From positions 205,290 to 269,289 of the forward strand of contig DASVQN010000028.1 of assembly GCA_036389155.1 (NCBI GenBank): a stretch of 64,000 nucleotides of DNA. Direction: 5' to 3'. Shown piece by piece: positions 7,968 to 15,802 of this stretch. The stretch comes from CADCVT01 sp036389155. Its GTDB lineage: Bacteria; Actinomycetota; Thermoleophilia; Solirubrobacterales; Solirubrobacteraceae. Under the pieces are notes generated by a model. That model was not told where the DNA came from and made no database searches. It worked only from the letters and a program-made list of their open reading frames with translations. Both the position numbers and the translations under genes were made by a program. Positions within the stretch are counted from its first letter, which is position 1. Each line of letters begins with the position of its first letter.

Positions 7968-9500
7968 TTACGCCGTGCGCGCGGTAGCTGCGGCGTCCAG
8001 CGGCGCGTACAGCCCGACCGGCTCCGTCTTGCCCTTCAGCGTCATCGTCGGCCGCTCGACGAACCCGCAGAACGGCAGCGTCAGGAGCCGCCGCGTCGCC
8101 TCGGTGATCAGCATGTCGTCGCCGGTCAGGCGTGTGATCTCCTCGACCCGCGCCGCCGTGTTCACCGCGTCCCCGATCACCGTGAACTCGACGTGCCCGC
8201 CGCCCCCGATCGTTCCCGCGAGCACCGGCCCCGAGTTCACGCCGACGCCGACGCGCAGCTCGTCGCCGTACTCCTCGCGCACGGTGCGCAGGATGTCGAG
8301 CGCCGCCAGCACCGCGCGGTCGGCGTGATCCTGGTGGCGCTGCGGCGCGCCGAACACGCCGAGCAGCCCGTCGCCGATGAACTTGTTCGCGTGGCCGCCG
8401 TGGCGCTCGAGCACCGGCACGACATGCCCGTAGAAGACGTTCAGCCGCTGCACGACCTCCCGCGCCCCCGAGCGCTCCGCCAGCGTCGTGAACCCGCGGA
8501 TGTCGAGGAACAGCACGGACACCTCGACCTCCTCCCCCGCCAGGTCCGTCGTCCCCTCCTCCAGGACGCGCGCAACCACGCGCGGGTCGACGAACGCGCC
8601 GAACGCCTCGCGCAGGCGCTCGCGCTCCTCCACCCCCGCGAGCATCGTGTTGAACGACGCCGCCAGGTCGCCCGTCTCGTCCGCGGTGATCACCGGCACC
8701 CGCGTGCCGAGGTCGCCCTCCGTGGCACGGGCGGTGCCGCGGCGCAGCGCGTCGATCTGGTCGAGCACCGACCGGGTCAGCAGCACTGTCAGCTCGAGCG
8801 AGATCGTGAACGACACGAGGACGGCCACCGCGACGTCGGCGCCGAGGTCCTGCAGCCCCGAGCCGCCCGACAGGCCGGCGACGGCGACGCCCGTGACGAC
8901 GTTGATCGACGGCAGCGCGAGGAAGAGCTTCCACCGCAGCGGGATCCGCGTGCCGCCCAGCTCGGCGCCGTCGGGCACGTCGCACGACGCGTCGTCGAGC
9001 ACCGGCCGCAGCGCGAGCTCCATCGCGAAGAACCGGAAGATGACGCCGTAGAGCAGGCAGACCGTCGCGCCGGCGCAGACGATCAGGAACGAGCCGAGCG
9101 AGAGATCGAGGACCCACGCGACGTAGGCGGAGATCGGCAGCACGTTCATCGCGACCGCCGCCCACCGCCCGCGCGCGATGAAGTCGAGCGGCAGCGTCGC
9201 CAGCGCCTTCCACGCGGCCACCGCCGCCTCCGCGCTGTGGTCGCCGTGCAGCCACGGGTCCGCCGGACGGACCAGCCGGAACGCGAACGTCGTGGCGATC
9301 GCGTTCTCGACGACGATCAGCACGATCGTGGCCAGGACGATGCGCCCGAGCTCGCTCGCGGTCATGTCCTCGTAGAGGCGCAGCAGCACCACGCCGCCGA
9401 CCCCGACGAGGTACGAGAACGCGAAGACGACGACGAGCGCGGCGCGCGGGTACCGCGGGCCGAGCCGGGTGCAGGCGTTGCGCAGCCAGCGCTGCTGCAT
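7968..9500 (-). CDS. Membrane class III adenylate/guanylate cyclase with HAMP domain
   Basis: 510 residues. About six membrane segments occupy residues 20-250 (e.g. ALVVVFAFSYLVGVGGVVLL and a pair in LPISAYVAWVLDLSLGSFLI). A HAMP-like linker follows (about 255-310), then a class III cyclase domain (about 315-495). Metal-binding aspartates are present in VLFLDIRGFTTL (about 327) and FIGDGLLGVF (about 373), and the transition-state pair Asn/Arg in GDAVNTAARVEE, so the enzyme should be active. The Lys/Asp base-specifying positions were not resolved, so ATP versus GTP is open. Middle gene of a tandem run with the DsbA-like gene and ilvG. Confidence 0.88.
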   Translation of the reverse strand: MQQRWLRNACTRLGPRYPRAALVVVFAFSYLVGVGGVVLLRLYEDMTASELGRIVLATIVLIVVENAIATTFAFRLVRPADPWLHGDHSAEAAVAAWKALATLPLDFIARGRWAAVAMNVLPISAYVAWVLDLSLGSFLIVCAGATVCLLYGVIFRFFAMELALRPVLDDASCDVPDGAELGGTRIPLRWKLFLALPSINVVTGVAVAGLSGGSGLQDLGADVAVAVLVSFTISLELTVLLTRSVLDQIDALRRGTARATEGDLGTRVPVITADETGDLAASFNTMLAGVEERERLREAFGAFVDPRVVARVLEEGTTDLAGEEVEVSVLFLDIRGFTTLAERSGAREVVQRLNVFYGHVVPVLERHGGHANKFIGDGLLGVFGAPQRHQDHADRAVLAALDILRTVREEYGDELRVGVGVNSGPVLAGTIGGGGHVEFTVIGDAVNTAARVEEITRLTGDDMLITEATRRLLTLPFCGFVERPTMTLKGKTEPVGLYAPLDAAATARTA

Positions 9501-9520
9501 CGCCCGATTCTCGCAGCGCG

Positions 9521-10159
9521 CTACCCGACGCGCCGCGCGGCGGGCATGCTGGCCGCGGCGGCCGCCTCGGCCACGCGATCCTCGCCGGCGAACAGCAGCC
9601 GGCCCACGCGCACGACGGGGAGCCGGTCGGCGCCTTGGGCGAGCAGCCGGCGCGCGGCGTCCTCCATCGGCCCGTCGCGGCGGACATCGCCGGCGGCGGC
9701 CAGGCAGTCCTCGAGCCCGAGGTTGGCCGCGGCGGCGGCCTCGGCGAGCACCTCCGGATGGTCGAGCTCGAAGCCGCCGCAGAACGCCAGCCGCGTGGCG
9801 GCGAGGACGAACGGCGCGGCGCGGCCCTGCTCGGCGGCCAGCGCGGCGACGCGCATCGCCGGACGGACGGACTCCGGGCCGAGCTCCGGCCAGACGAGCG
9901 GCAAGCCGAGCGCGTGGGCGCGCTCCTCGGCCACCTCCGTCGGCGGCTGCTCGACCTGCAGGACCTCCTCCAGCACCGGGCGCCAGACCAGGTTCGGGAA
10001 CAGCCGGTCGACGCGCTCGGCGGCGAGGTAGGTGAACGGCGAGCTCAGGTCGAAGTGGAAGGCGACTCGTGGGGGGCGCGGCCCAGAGGATCGCGGCTGC
10101 GTGCCTGGGTCCTGCGCACGCGCGGCGCGTGCATCGGCGAGTGAGATGAGGTCCCCCAC
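9521..10159 (-). CDS. DsbA/HCCA-isomerase-like thioredoxin-fold protein
   Basis: 212 residues from the GTG at 10159. The opening VAFHFDLSSPFTYLAAERV is typical of the 2-hydroxychromene-2-carboxylate isomerase branch of the DsbA superfamily (PF01323). The redox CxxC is replaced by SSPF, so a thiol-disulfide role is unlikely; isomerase or glutathione-S-transferase kappa-like chemistry fits better. The ending LPVVRVGRLLFAGEDRV is the usual cis-Pro region. About 30 extra residues precede the fold, so the start is uncertain; AAGG-like bases lie just upstream of this GTG. Followed at 20 bp by the cyclase gene and divergent from the HxlR regulator. Confidence 0.75.
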   Translation of the reverse strand: MGDLISLADARAARAQDPGTQPRSSGPRPPRVAFHFDLSSPFTYLAAERVDRLFPNLVWRPVLEEVLQVEQPPTEVAEERAHALGLPLVWPELGPESVRPAMRVAALAAEQGRAAPFVLAATRLAFCGGFELDHPEVLAEAAAAANLGLEDCLAAAGDVRRDGPMEDAARRLLAQGADRLPVVRVGRLLFAGEDRVAEAAAAASMPAARRVG

Positions 10160-10247
10160 GCCACCTTGAACGCCAGTCGGTCGAAGAACTTGCGAAAGAC
10201 CTAGAACAGACGTCCAAGAAAAGTCCCTGCGGCACCGGTCGCAGGTG

Positions 10248-10253
10248 TATGGT
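10248..10253 (+). promoter_or_regulatory. -10 box, probable leaderless promoter of the HxlR gene
   Basis: TATGGT ends 8 bases before the ATG, the spacing expected for transcription starting at or beside the start codon. No good Shine-Dalgarno sequence precedes the ATG and no clear -35 box is seen. Confidence 0.45.
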
Positions 10254-10261
10254 CGCTCCAA

Positions 10262-10957
10262 ATGCCTGCCGTCCCGCCCCCCAAACGGCATCCCTACAAC
10301 CAGTGGTCTCCCGACGCCCGTGCGCTGGACCTCGTCGGAGACAAGTGGACCCTGCTGATCATCCGCGACCTCGCCGGAGGACCCAGGCGGTTCGTGGAGC
10401 TGCAGCGCGTCCTGCCAGGGATATCCACCGAGCAGCTCCGCTCCCGCCTGAATCGCATGGTGGCTGACGGACTGTTGACCAGGCAGCGGTACCGCGAGGT
10501 CCCGCCGCGCGTCGACTACGAGCTGACCGAGCGCGCCCGAGAGGTGCTGCCGGTCGTCGGCGCGCTGTCGCGCTGGGGCTACGACTGGGCCTGGAGCCCG
10601 CCACGGCCCGGCGAGGCGGTGGACATCGGCGCCATCCTGCGCTCGGCCACCGGCCTGCCGGTCCCGTCGCGCGCCAAGCCCGGCACAGTCGAGATCGTGG
10701 TCACCGGCCGCAGCCGCGGCGACGCCACGTACGCGATGACCGTCGGTCGCGGCGGCATGACGATCGCCGAGCGCGACGCGCCCGGCGACGCCGGCGCCCG
10801 CGTCACCGGCTCCGAGCGTGCCTGGATCGAGGCGTTCAGCCCGAACGGCAGCCGCTCAGGGCTCTCCTTCGAGGGCGACGAGCGCCTGGCCGACGTCGTG
10901 CTCGAGGTGTGCGGCGCCGCCGCCTCCGCGAGCGGCGCGTCGAGCGCGGTCGCGTAG
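10262..10957 (+). CDS. HxlR-family regulator fused to an SCP2-like domain
   Basis: 231 residues. Residues 1-105 are a winged-helix HxlR domain (ALDLVGDKWTLLIIRDLAGG, then FVELQRVLPGISTEQLRSRL), normally a dimeric repressor or activator responding to oxidative or aldehyde stress. Residues 120-225 look like a sterol-carrier-type (SCP2) domain that could bind a hydrophobic ligand (TVEIVVTGRSRGDATYAMTV, then GLSFEGDERLADVVLEVC). It contains only one cysteine, so redox switching is doubtful. The gene is divergent from the DsbA-like/cyclase/ilvG run, its likely target along with itself. Confidence 0.82.
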   Translation: MPAVPPPKRHPYNQWSPDARALDLVGDKWTLLIIRDLAGGPRRFVELQRVLPGISTEQLRSRLNRMVADGLLTRQRYREVPPRVDYELTERAREVLPVVGALSRWGYDWAWSPPRPGEAVDIGAILRSATGLPVPSRAKPGTVEIVVTGRSRGDATYAMTVGRGGMTIAERDAPGDAGARVTGSERAWIEAFSPNGSRSGLSFEGDERLADVVLEVCGAAASASGASSAVA

Positions 10958-10976
10958 CGCGACCGCCCCGCCGTCC

Positions 10977-11375
10977 TTACGCCCGCGCCGTGGCCTTCCG
11001 GTCACGGCGCGTGCGCAGCCATCCGCCGAGCGCGCCGAGCCCCGCGCCGAACGCGGCCGTGATCGTGATCAGCAGGATCTCCGGATCGGGCAGGTCGGCC
11101 TTCGGCGCCTTGTCGGCGATCCCGTTCGCGGTGAGGATCGCGACGCCGAACAGCAGCCCGCCGAGCAGCCCGCGGTAGAAGCCCTCGAGCCCGCCCTCGT
11201 GCTCGTACCCGGCGACGAACCCACCCAGGATGCCCAGCAGCGCCAGCACCGTGTAGACGCCCTCGGACTCGCCCAGGAAGTACCCGGTGATCGCGCCGTA
11301 GATGATCGGCACCACCACGACCAGCGCCATCTCGGCGCCGTGGCCGCGCTCGCGCAGCAACGTCACTTCAGGCAT
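10977..11375 (-). CDS. Small integral membrane protein at the end of the mce operon
   Basis: 132 residues with about four hydrophobic segments (LVVVVPIIYGAITGYFLG, VLALLGILGGFVAGY, LLGGLLFGVAILTANG and ILLITITAAFGAGLGALGG), a short cytoplasmic-type start and a basic tail (RTRRDRK). No family recognised. Its ATG is separated by one base from the stop of the last mce gene, so it is almost certainly translated from the mce message and may belong to that system. Confidence 0.75.
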   Translation of the reverse strand: MPEVTLLRERGHGAEMALVVVVPIIYGAITGYFLGESEGVYTVLALLGILGGFVAGYEHEGGLEGFYRGLLGGLLFGVAILTANGIADKAPKADLPDPEILLITITAAFGAGLGALGGWLRTRRDRKATARA

Positions 11376-11376
11376 C

Positions 11377-12828
11377 TCAGCCCCCCTTGGAGTAGTCGGC
11401 CGCCTGGATGTGCGGGAAGCGCGTGGGCCCGGGCAGGCGCTTCTCCCAGCACGACGGGATGTCGGACGTGTCGCCCTTCTGCGTCATGTAGTCGCCGTTG
11501 CCCGGCTTGCCGGTGTTCGAGCAGTCCCAGTTGGCGATCATGAAGCGCTTGCTGACCTCGTCGCCGAGGACCATCGTCGGGTCGGGGTAGGCGTTGCCGC
11601 GCTGCTCCGCGGGCCGCGACGGCTGCAGCGCGTTGAACGTCTCGTTGCCGGTCACGCCGAACTGGCCGAGGTAGTGCCCGCGCTCCTCCTCGGTCTGCAG
11701 CCCGCCGACGGTGTCGATGACCGCGCCGCCGCCGTTGGAGAAGAAGTCGGTGATCGTGTGCTGGTGGTACTCCAGCCACTCGAGGATCGGGTTGAGCTGC
11801 TCGAGGAACGGCTGGAGCTGGCCGAGCAGCGGGTCGGCGCCCTTCAGCACGTCCCGCAGCGCCGGCAGGCCGCGCTTGGAGACCGTGATCAGCGGGTCGA
11901 GGTCGCGGTAGAAGTTCGTCAGGTCGGGCGCCAGCAGCCGGACGTCGTGCAGCGTCGGGCGCAGGTCGTGCAGCGCCGGCCGCAGATCGCGCACGAGCGG
12001 GCGCGTCTGGCGCGAGAACGACTCGAGGTCGACCATCGTCGCCTTGGACTCGTCGAGGAACGTCGGGAAGATCGAGAACGTCTCGGCGAGCGCCTCCTTC
12101 TCGCTGGCCGTCGCCGTGAACGCCTGGTCGGTGTTGACCATCAGCCGCCGCAGCTGGTTCTCGCGCTCGGTCAGCGCGCCGAACACGACCCCCGTGTTGC
12201 GCACGAGCCCGCGCACCGCGCGGTCGTGGTCGTTGAGGACCTCGAGCACGTCGCTGCCGCTGGCCACGAACCGCGGGAGGTTGCCGAAGGCGTTGTTGAG
12301 GTCGCCGCCGCGGTCGGTGACCGCCTGCCCGGTGTCCTGCTGCCAGGCGCGGAAGAACTGCTGGGTCGGCTTGTCGAGCAGGTCCAGCACCTCGTCGAGC
12401 TCGACCGTGTTGTCGACGCGCGCGTCCGGCAGGCGGCCGCCCTCCTTGACGTGCTTGCAGCCCGGCGCGCCGCGCGTCATCTCGAGATACTTCTCGCCGA
12501 GGATCGTCTTCTGGCGCTGGATGATGCGCGCGTCCTCGCACAGCGGCGCGTACTTGCGGTCCAGCTCGATCGTCACGAGGCTCTGGTTGCCGTGCGGCGC
12601 CTGCTCGAGCGCCTTGACCTTGCCGACGGGGACGCCGGAGCTGCGCACGTCGGCCTCGATGGCCAGCTGGTTGGCCTCGGGGACCGCGACCGTGAACTGG
12701 TAGCCCTTCGGCTTGAGCGGGACCGGGCCGCCGAAGGCGAGCCAGAGGAAGAGCAGCAGCCCGAAGCACGACAGCGCGAAGAGCACCATCGTGAGCAGCC
12801 GGCCGAGGGTCGGTGCCTGCTTCTGCAC
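11377..12828 (-). CDS. MCE/MlaD-family protein, sixth gene of the cluster
   Basis: 483 residues. A single N-terminal membrane helix (about 13-35) is followed by the MCE beta domain (about 43-125, GYQFTVAVPEANQLAIEADV to GEKYLEMTRG). Then comes a long helical stretch with a repeating pattern (RPLVRDLRPALHDLRPTLHD), as in needle-forming Mce subunits. The C-terminal tail carries two cysteines (NWDCSNTG, IPSCWEK). The GTG start at 12826-12828 overlaps the previous gene's TAG by one base. By analogy with mycobacterial Mce complexes it should be one of six subunits of a lipid-conducting tube anchored in the membrane. Confidence 0.88.
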   Translation of the reverse strand: MQKQAPTLGRLLTMVLFALSCFGLLLFLWLAFGGPVPLKPKGYQFTVAVPEANQLAIEADVRSSGVPVGKVKALEQAPHGNQSLVTIELDRKYAPLCEDARIIQRQKTILGEKYLEMTRGAPGCKHVKEGGRLPDARVDNTVELDEVLDLLDKPTQQFFRAWQQDTGQAVTDRGGDLNNAFGNLPRFVASGSDVLEVLNDHDRAVRGLVRNTGVVFGALTERENQLRRLMVNTDQAFTATASEKEALAETFSIFPTFLDESKATMVDLESFSRQTRPLVRDLRPALHDLRPTLHDVRLLAPDLTNFYRDLDPLITVSKRGLPALRDVLKGADPLLGQLQPFLEQLNPILEWLEYHQHTITDFFSNGGGAVIDTVGGLQTEEERGHYLGQFGVTGNETFNALQPSRPAEQRGNAYPDPTMVLGDEVSKRFMIANWDCSNTGKPGNGDYMTQKGDTSDIPSCWEKRLPGPTRFPHIQAADYSKGG

Positions 12829-14246
12829 TAGCGCTTCCCTCCCCGGCGGTGCTTGGCGCCCCGCGGCAGCGGGAGGTCGGGCAGGCTGTTGAGGACCTGG
12901 TTCTGCAGCTGGTCGAGCAGGACGTTGTCGGCGCCCTCCGGGCAGACGCGCGGGTCGAAGATCGCGCCGGTCAGGTTCTGCAGGAAGCCGAGCTCCGGCT
13001 CCTCGCTGATCGTGTTCTTGATCGTCTGGCAGGTCGCCTGGATGGCGGTGGGCCGGAGCGTGCCGCCGTTGTCCGACGTGGAGAAGAGCGAGCCGCCGAC
13101 GTGGCCGAGCCACGCGATCCAGTACAGGTAGCCCTCGTCGCGCGTGGCCTTGCTCGGGTCCTCGCGCCCGTCCTTGTTGTAGCCGAGCATGTTGAAGAGG
13201 TGGTTGAGGACCACGAAGCTGCGCGTCAGGTCCGGCGTGCTCGTGGCCAGCCGGCTCGCGGTCGGGCGCAGGTCGCGCACCAGCGGGCGGATGTCGCGGA
13301 CGAACGGGCGCACCTCGTCGCGCAGGATCGGCGTGCCCTCCTCGGCCAGCGGGATCAGCGAGCGGTTCGCGGCGTCGAGGTTGCGGACGGCCGGGGCGAG
13401 CTTCTCCGTCGCCGGGCGGAGGATGTTCGCGAAGCGCTCGACCTTGCCGAGCGTGTCCGTGGTCTGCTCGAGCGCCTCGGGCAGCCGGTCGACGGCCTCG
13501 GTGATGTTCGTGTCCTCGGCGGCGAACGCCCGGAAGACCCGCGCCGAGGAGTCGACCAGCTGGGCCAGGTCGTCGTCCTTGGTCGCCAGCTCGGTGTTGA
13601 GCTTGTTGAGGTTCGTGATGAGGTTGCGCAGGTTCTCGCGCCGCTCGGCCACCTTGGTCGTGATGCGCGCGATGTCGCGGTGCGTCGGCTCGAAGCGCTC
13701 GAACACCTCGCGCAGGTCGTCGCCGCGGCCCTTGAGCCCGCGCGCGGCGCCGTCGAGCAGGAGGCGCAGGTAGTCGCGCGTGTCGTCGTCGAGCATCGCG
13801 AAGATCTCGTCCGGGTTGACGTCGGGCTCGGTGTTCTTGACGGGCAGCGTGTAGCCCGTCTTCGCCGCCTTGCCGTCGCCCGGCGTGACCTCGATGAACA
13901 TGTCCTTGAGCGCGGTCTTGGGCCGCAGCAGCGCCTGCGCGTCCTCGCGGATGAGCCCCTTGTACTTCGGGAGGATCTGCAGCTCGACGATCGCGCGCCC
14001 CTCCTTGAGCTCGACCTTGCCGACGTCGCCGATCTTCACGCCGGCGACGCGGACGGTCTGGCCCTGGCCCGGCATGACGGCCTGCGCCGTGGAGAACTCG
14101 GCCTTGATCGTCTGCGGCTTCTCCTCGACGACCGGGAAGCGCAGCCGCTGGTTGGCGAGGATGTAGCCGCCGACGCCGATGGCGATGATCGCCAGGACGA
14201 TGATGGCCGCGAAGTCGCGTGCGTGGTCGCGGATCGCCTTCTTCAC
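12828..14246 (-). CDS. MCE/MlaD-family protein, fifth gene
   Basis: 472 residues, GTG start. N-terminal helix AAIIVLAIIAIGVGGYILAN (13-32), MCE domain (about 46-125, QTIKAEFSTAQAVMPGQGQT then VRVAGVKIGDVGKVEL), then a long heptad-like helical region with degenerate repeats (RPFVRDIRPLVRDLRP). Two tail cysteines (ATCQTIKN and DPRVCPEG) and a very basic end (AKHRRGGKR). No lipobox is present, unlike mycobacterial MceE, which is a lipoprotein. Separated from the upstream gene's TAG by two bases; its own TAG overlaps the next start. Confidence 0.88.
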   Translation of the reverse strand: MKKAIRDHARDFAAIIVLAIIAIGVGGYILANQRLRFPVVEEKPQTIKAEFSTAQAVMPGQGQTVRVAGVKIGDVGKVELKEGRAIVELQILPKYKGLIREDAQALLRPKTALKDMFIEVTPGDGKAAKTGYTLPVKNTEPDVNPDEIFAMLDDDTRDYLRLLLDGAARGLKGRGDDLREVFERFEPTHRDIARITTKVAERRENLRNLITNLNKLNTELATKDDDLAQLVDSSARVFRAFAAEDTNITEAVDRLPEALEQTTDTLGKVERFANILRPATEKLAPAVRNLDAANRSLIPLAEEGTPILRDEVRPFVRDIRPLVRDLRPTASRLATSTPDLTRSFVVLNHLFNMLGYNKDGREDPSKATRDEGYLYWIAWLGHVGGSLFSTSDNGGTLRPTAIQATCQTIKNTISEEPELGFLQNLTGAIFDPRVCPEGADNVLLDQLQNQVLNSLPDLPLPRGAKHRRGGKR

Positions 14247-14248
14247 GG

Positions 14249-15802
14249 CTAGCGCCCCCCCTTGCCGATCTTCGCGATGTCGGACGGGAGGACGGGCTTG
14301 TCGGAGACCTTCAGCTCGCCGTACTTGCCCGTCCTGATCAGCTCGCCCTTCAGCCAGGTGGCGGCGATCTCACGCGACTTCTTCTCGATGTCCGCCGGGG
14401 CGGGCCGCACCTTGAACGAGGCCGGCGGCGCCCCCTCCTTCGTGCGCAGGTCGGGCTGCTCCTGCGTCTCGCACGGGACGTCGGGCCGCAGCGGCGAGCG
14501 GCCGGCCGGCTTCGGCGGGTTCGCGCCCGCCGGCGGGCGGTCGGTGAGCAGGAACTTGCCGCCGCCGAGCGTCGTGGCGTACTGCGCGGAGTTCAGCGAG
14601 ACGCGGAAGTACTGGCCGTTGGCGTCGAACGCGCGGCTCTCGCCCGACAGGCCGACGAGCGGCTTGGGCTGCTCCTCGAAGATCGGGCCGACCGACGGGA
14701 AGTCCTCGTCGACGATCTTGTCGTGGCTCCACGGCAGGATGACCTCGTTCTGGCAGCTCGACGCGGGGCGGACCTGCTCGAGCAGCGGGATCGTGGCCTT
14801 GTTCAGCTGCGCGAGCGCGGGCACGGTCGGCCGCAGGTCGGCGGCCAGGCCGCGCAGCTCGTCCTCGCCCACGAGGCCGCGGAGCTGGCGGACGAACGGG
14901 ATCTGCGCGTTGATGGCCGGCAGGCTCGACCGCACGCCGGGGCGCAGCGCGCGCACGAACCGGCGCAGCGGCGGGAAGGCGTCGTTCAGCGCGGCGAGCG
15001 CGGTCTGGCCGACGCGCAGCGTGCGCGGCAGCTCGCCGAGCGCCCGCTGCAGCTCGTCGCCCTCGGCGGAGAACGCCCCGGCGGTGATCTTCAGGTCGGT
15101 AATGAGGTTCTGCAGCTGGGGCTTGTTGCGCGTCAGCGCCTTGGCCACGACGCCCGCGCCCTTCACGTAGCCCGACAGGTCGTGCTCGAAGCGCCCGTGC
15201 ATCGCGTCGTTGACGATCGCCGTGTTCTTGTAGGCCGGCTCCCAGTACCGCGTCGTGCGGTTGATGGCCGCCGAGCCGCCGTTCGAGTACGCCTTGTTCA
15301 GCTCGGCGAGGACGTTGCGCAGGTCCTCGCGCGTGTTCGACTGCAGCGCGGTGAGGATCTGGTCGAACTGGGTCGCGTTCGACGCCTGGCCGAGCGGGAT
15401 CGTCTCGCCGTCGCCGAGCTCGGGCGCCGACGGCGACCCGGGCTGCAGGTCGACGAAGAAGTTGCCCTCGAAGAAGATGCGCGGGCGGATCTTGAGCGTC
15501 GCGTCCTTGTGGATCGGCCGCGCCTTGTCGGCGATCTCGAGCTTGATCCGCGCGGCGCCCAGCTCCCCCTCGCCCGGCTCGACGCCCTCGACCTTGGACA
15601 CCTTGCCGACGTCGACGCCGGCGATGCGGACCTTGGCGCCCGGCTTGAGGTTCTGCGCGTTCGGCACGAGCGCCTCGACGTCGTACTTGCCCCGGAAGGG
15701 GATCTCCTTCGTGAAGGCCAGGTACGTGACGACGACGGTCACGATGACGGCGATGATCGCCACCGCCTCGTAGCTCAGGCCGCGCTTGACGTTGCGCCTC
15801 AT
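14249..15802 (-). CDS. MCE/MlaD-family protein, fourth gene
   Basis: 517 residues: membrane helix AVAIIAVIVTVVVTYLAFT (13-31), MCE domain (about 38-125) with LKPGAKVRIAGVDVGKVSKV and FEGNFFVDLQPG, helical tube region to about 345, then an extended tail. The tail has two cysteines (ASSCQNEVILPW, VPCETQEQ) and a Pro-rich patch. ATG overlaps the preceding TGA (ATGA). Expected to act in the same hetero-oligomer as its neighbours. Confidence 0.88.
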   Translation of the reverse strand: MRRNVKRGLSYEAVAIIAVIVTVVVTYLAFTKEIPFRGKYDVEALVPNAQNLKPGAKVRIAGVDVGKVSKVEGVEPGEGELGAARIKLEIADKARPIHKDATLKIRPRIFFEGNFFVDLQPGSPSAPELGDGETIPLGQASNATQFDQILTALQSNTREDLRNVLAELNKAYSNGGSAAINRTTRYWEPAYKNTAIVNDAMHGRFEHDLSGYVKGAGVVAKALTRNKPQLQNLITDLKITAGAFSAEGDELQRALGELPRTLRVGQTALAALNDAFPPLRRFVRALRPGVRSSLPAINAQIPFVRQLRGLVGEDELRGLAADLRPTVPALAQLNKATIPLLEQVRPASSCQNEVILPWSHDKIVDEDFPSVGPIFEEQPKPLVGLSGESRAFDANGQYFRVSLNSAQYATTLGGGKFLLTDRPPAGANPPKPAGRSPLRPDVPCETQEQPDLRTKEGAPPASFKVRPAPADIEKKSREIAATWLKGELIRTGKYGELKVSDKPVLPSDIAKIGKGGR

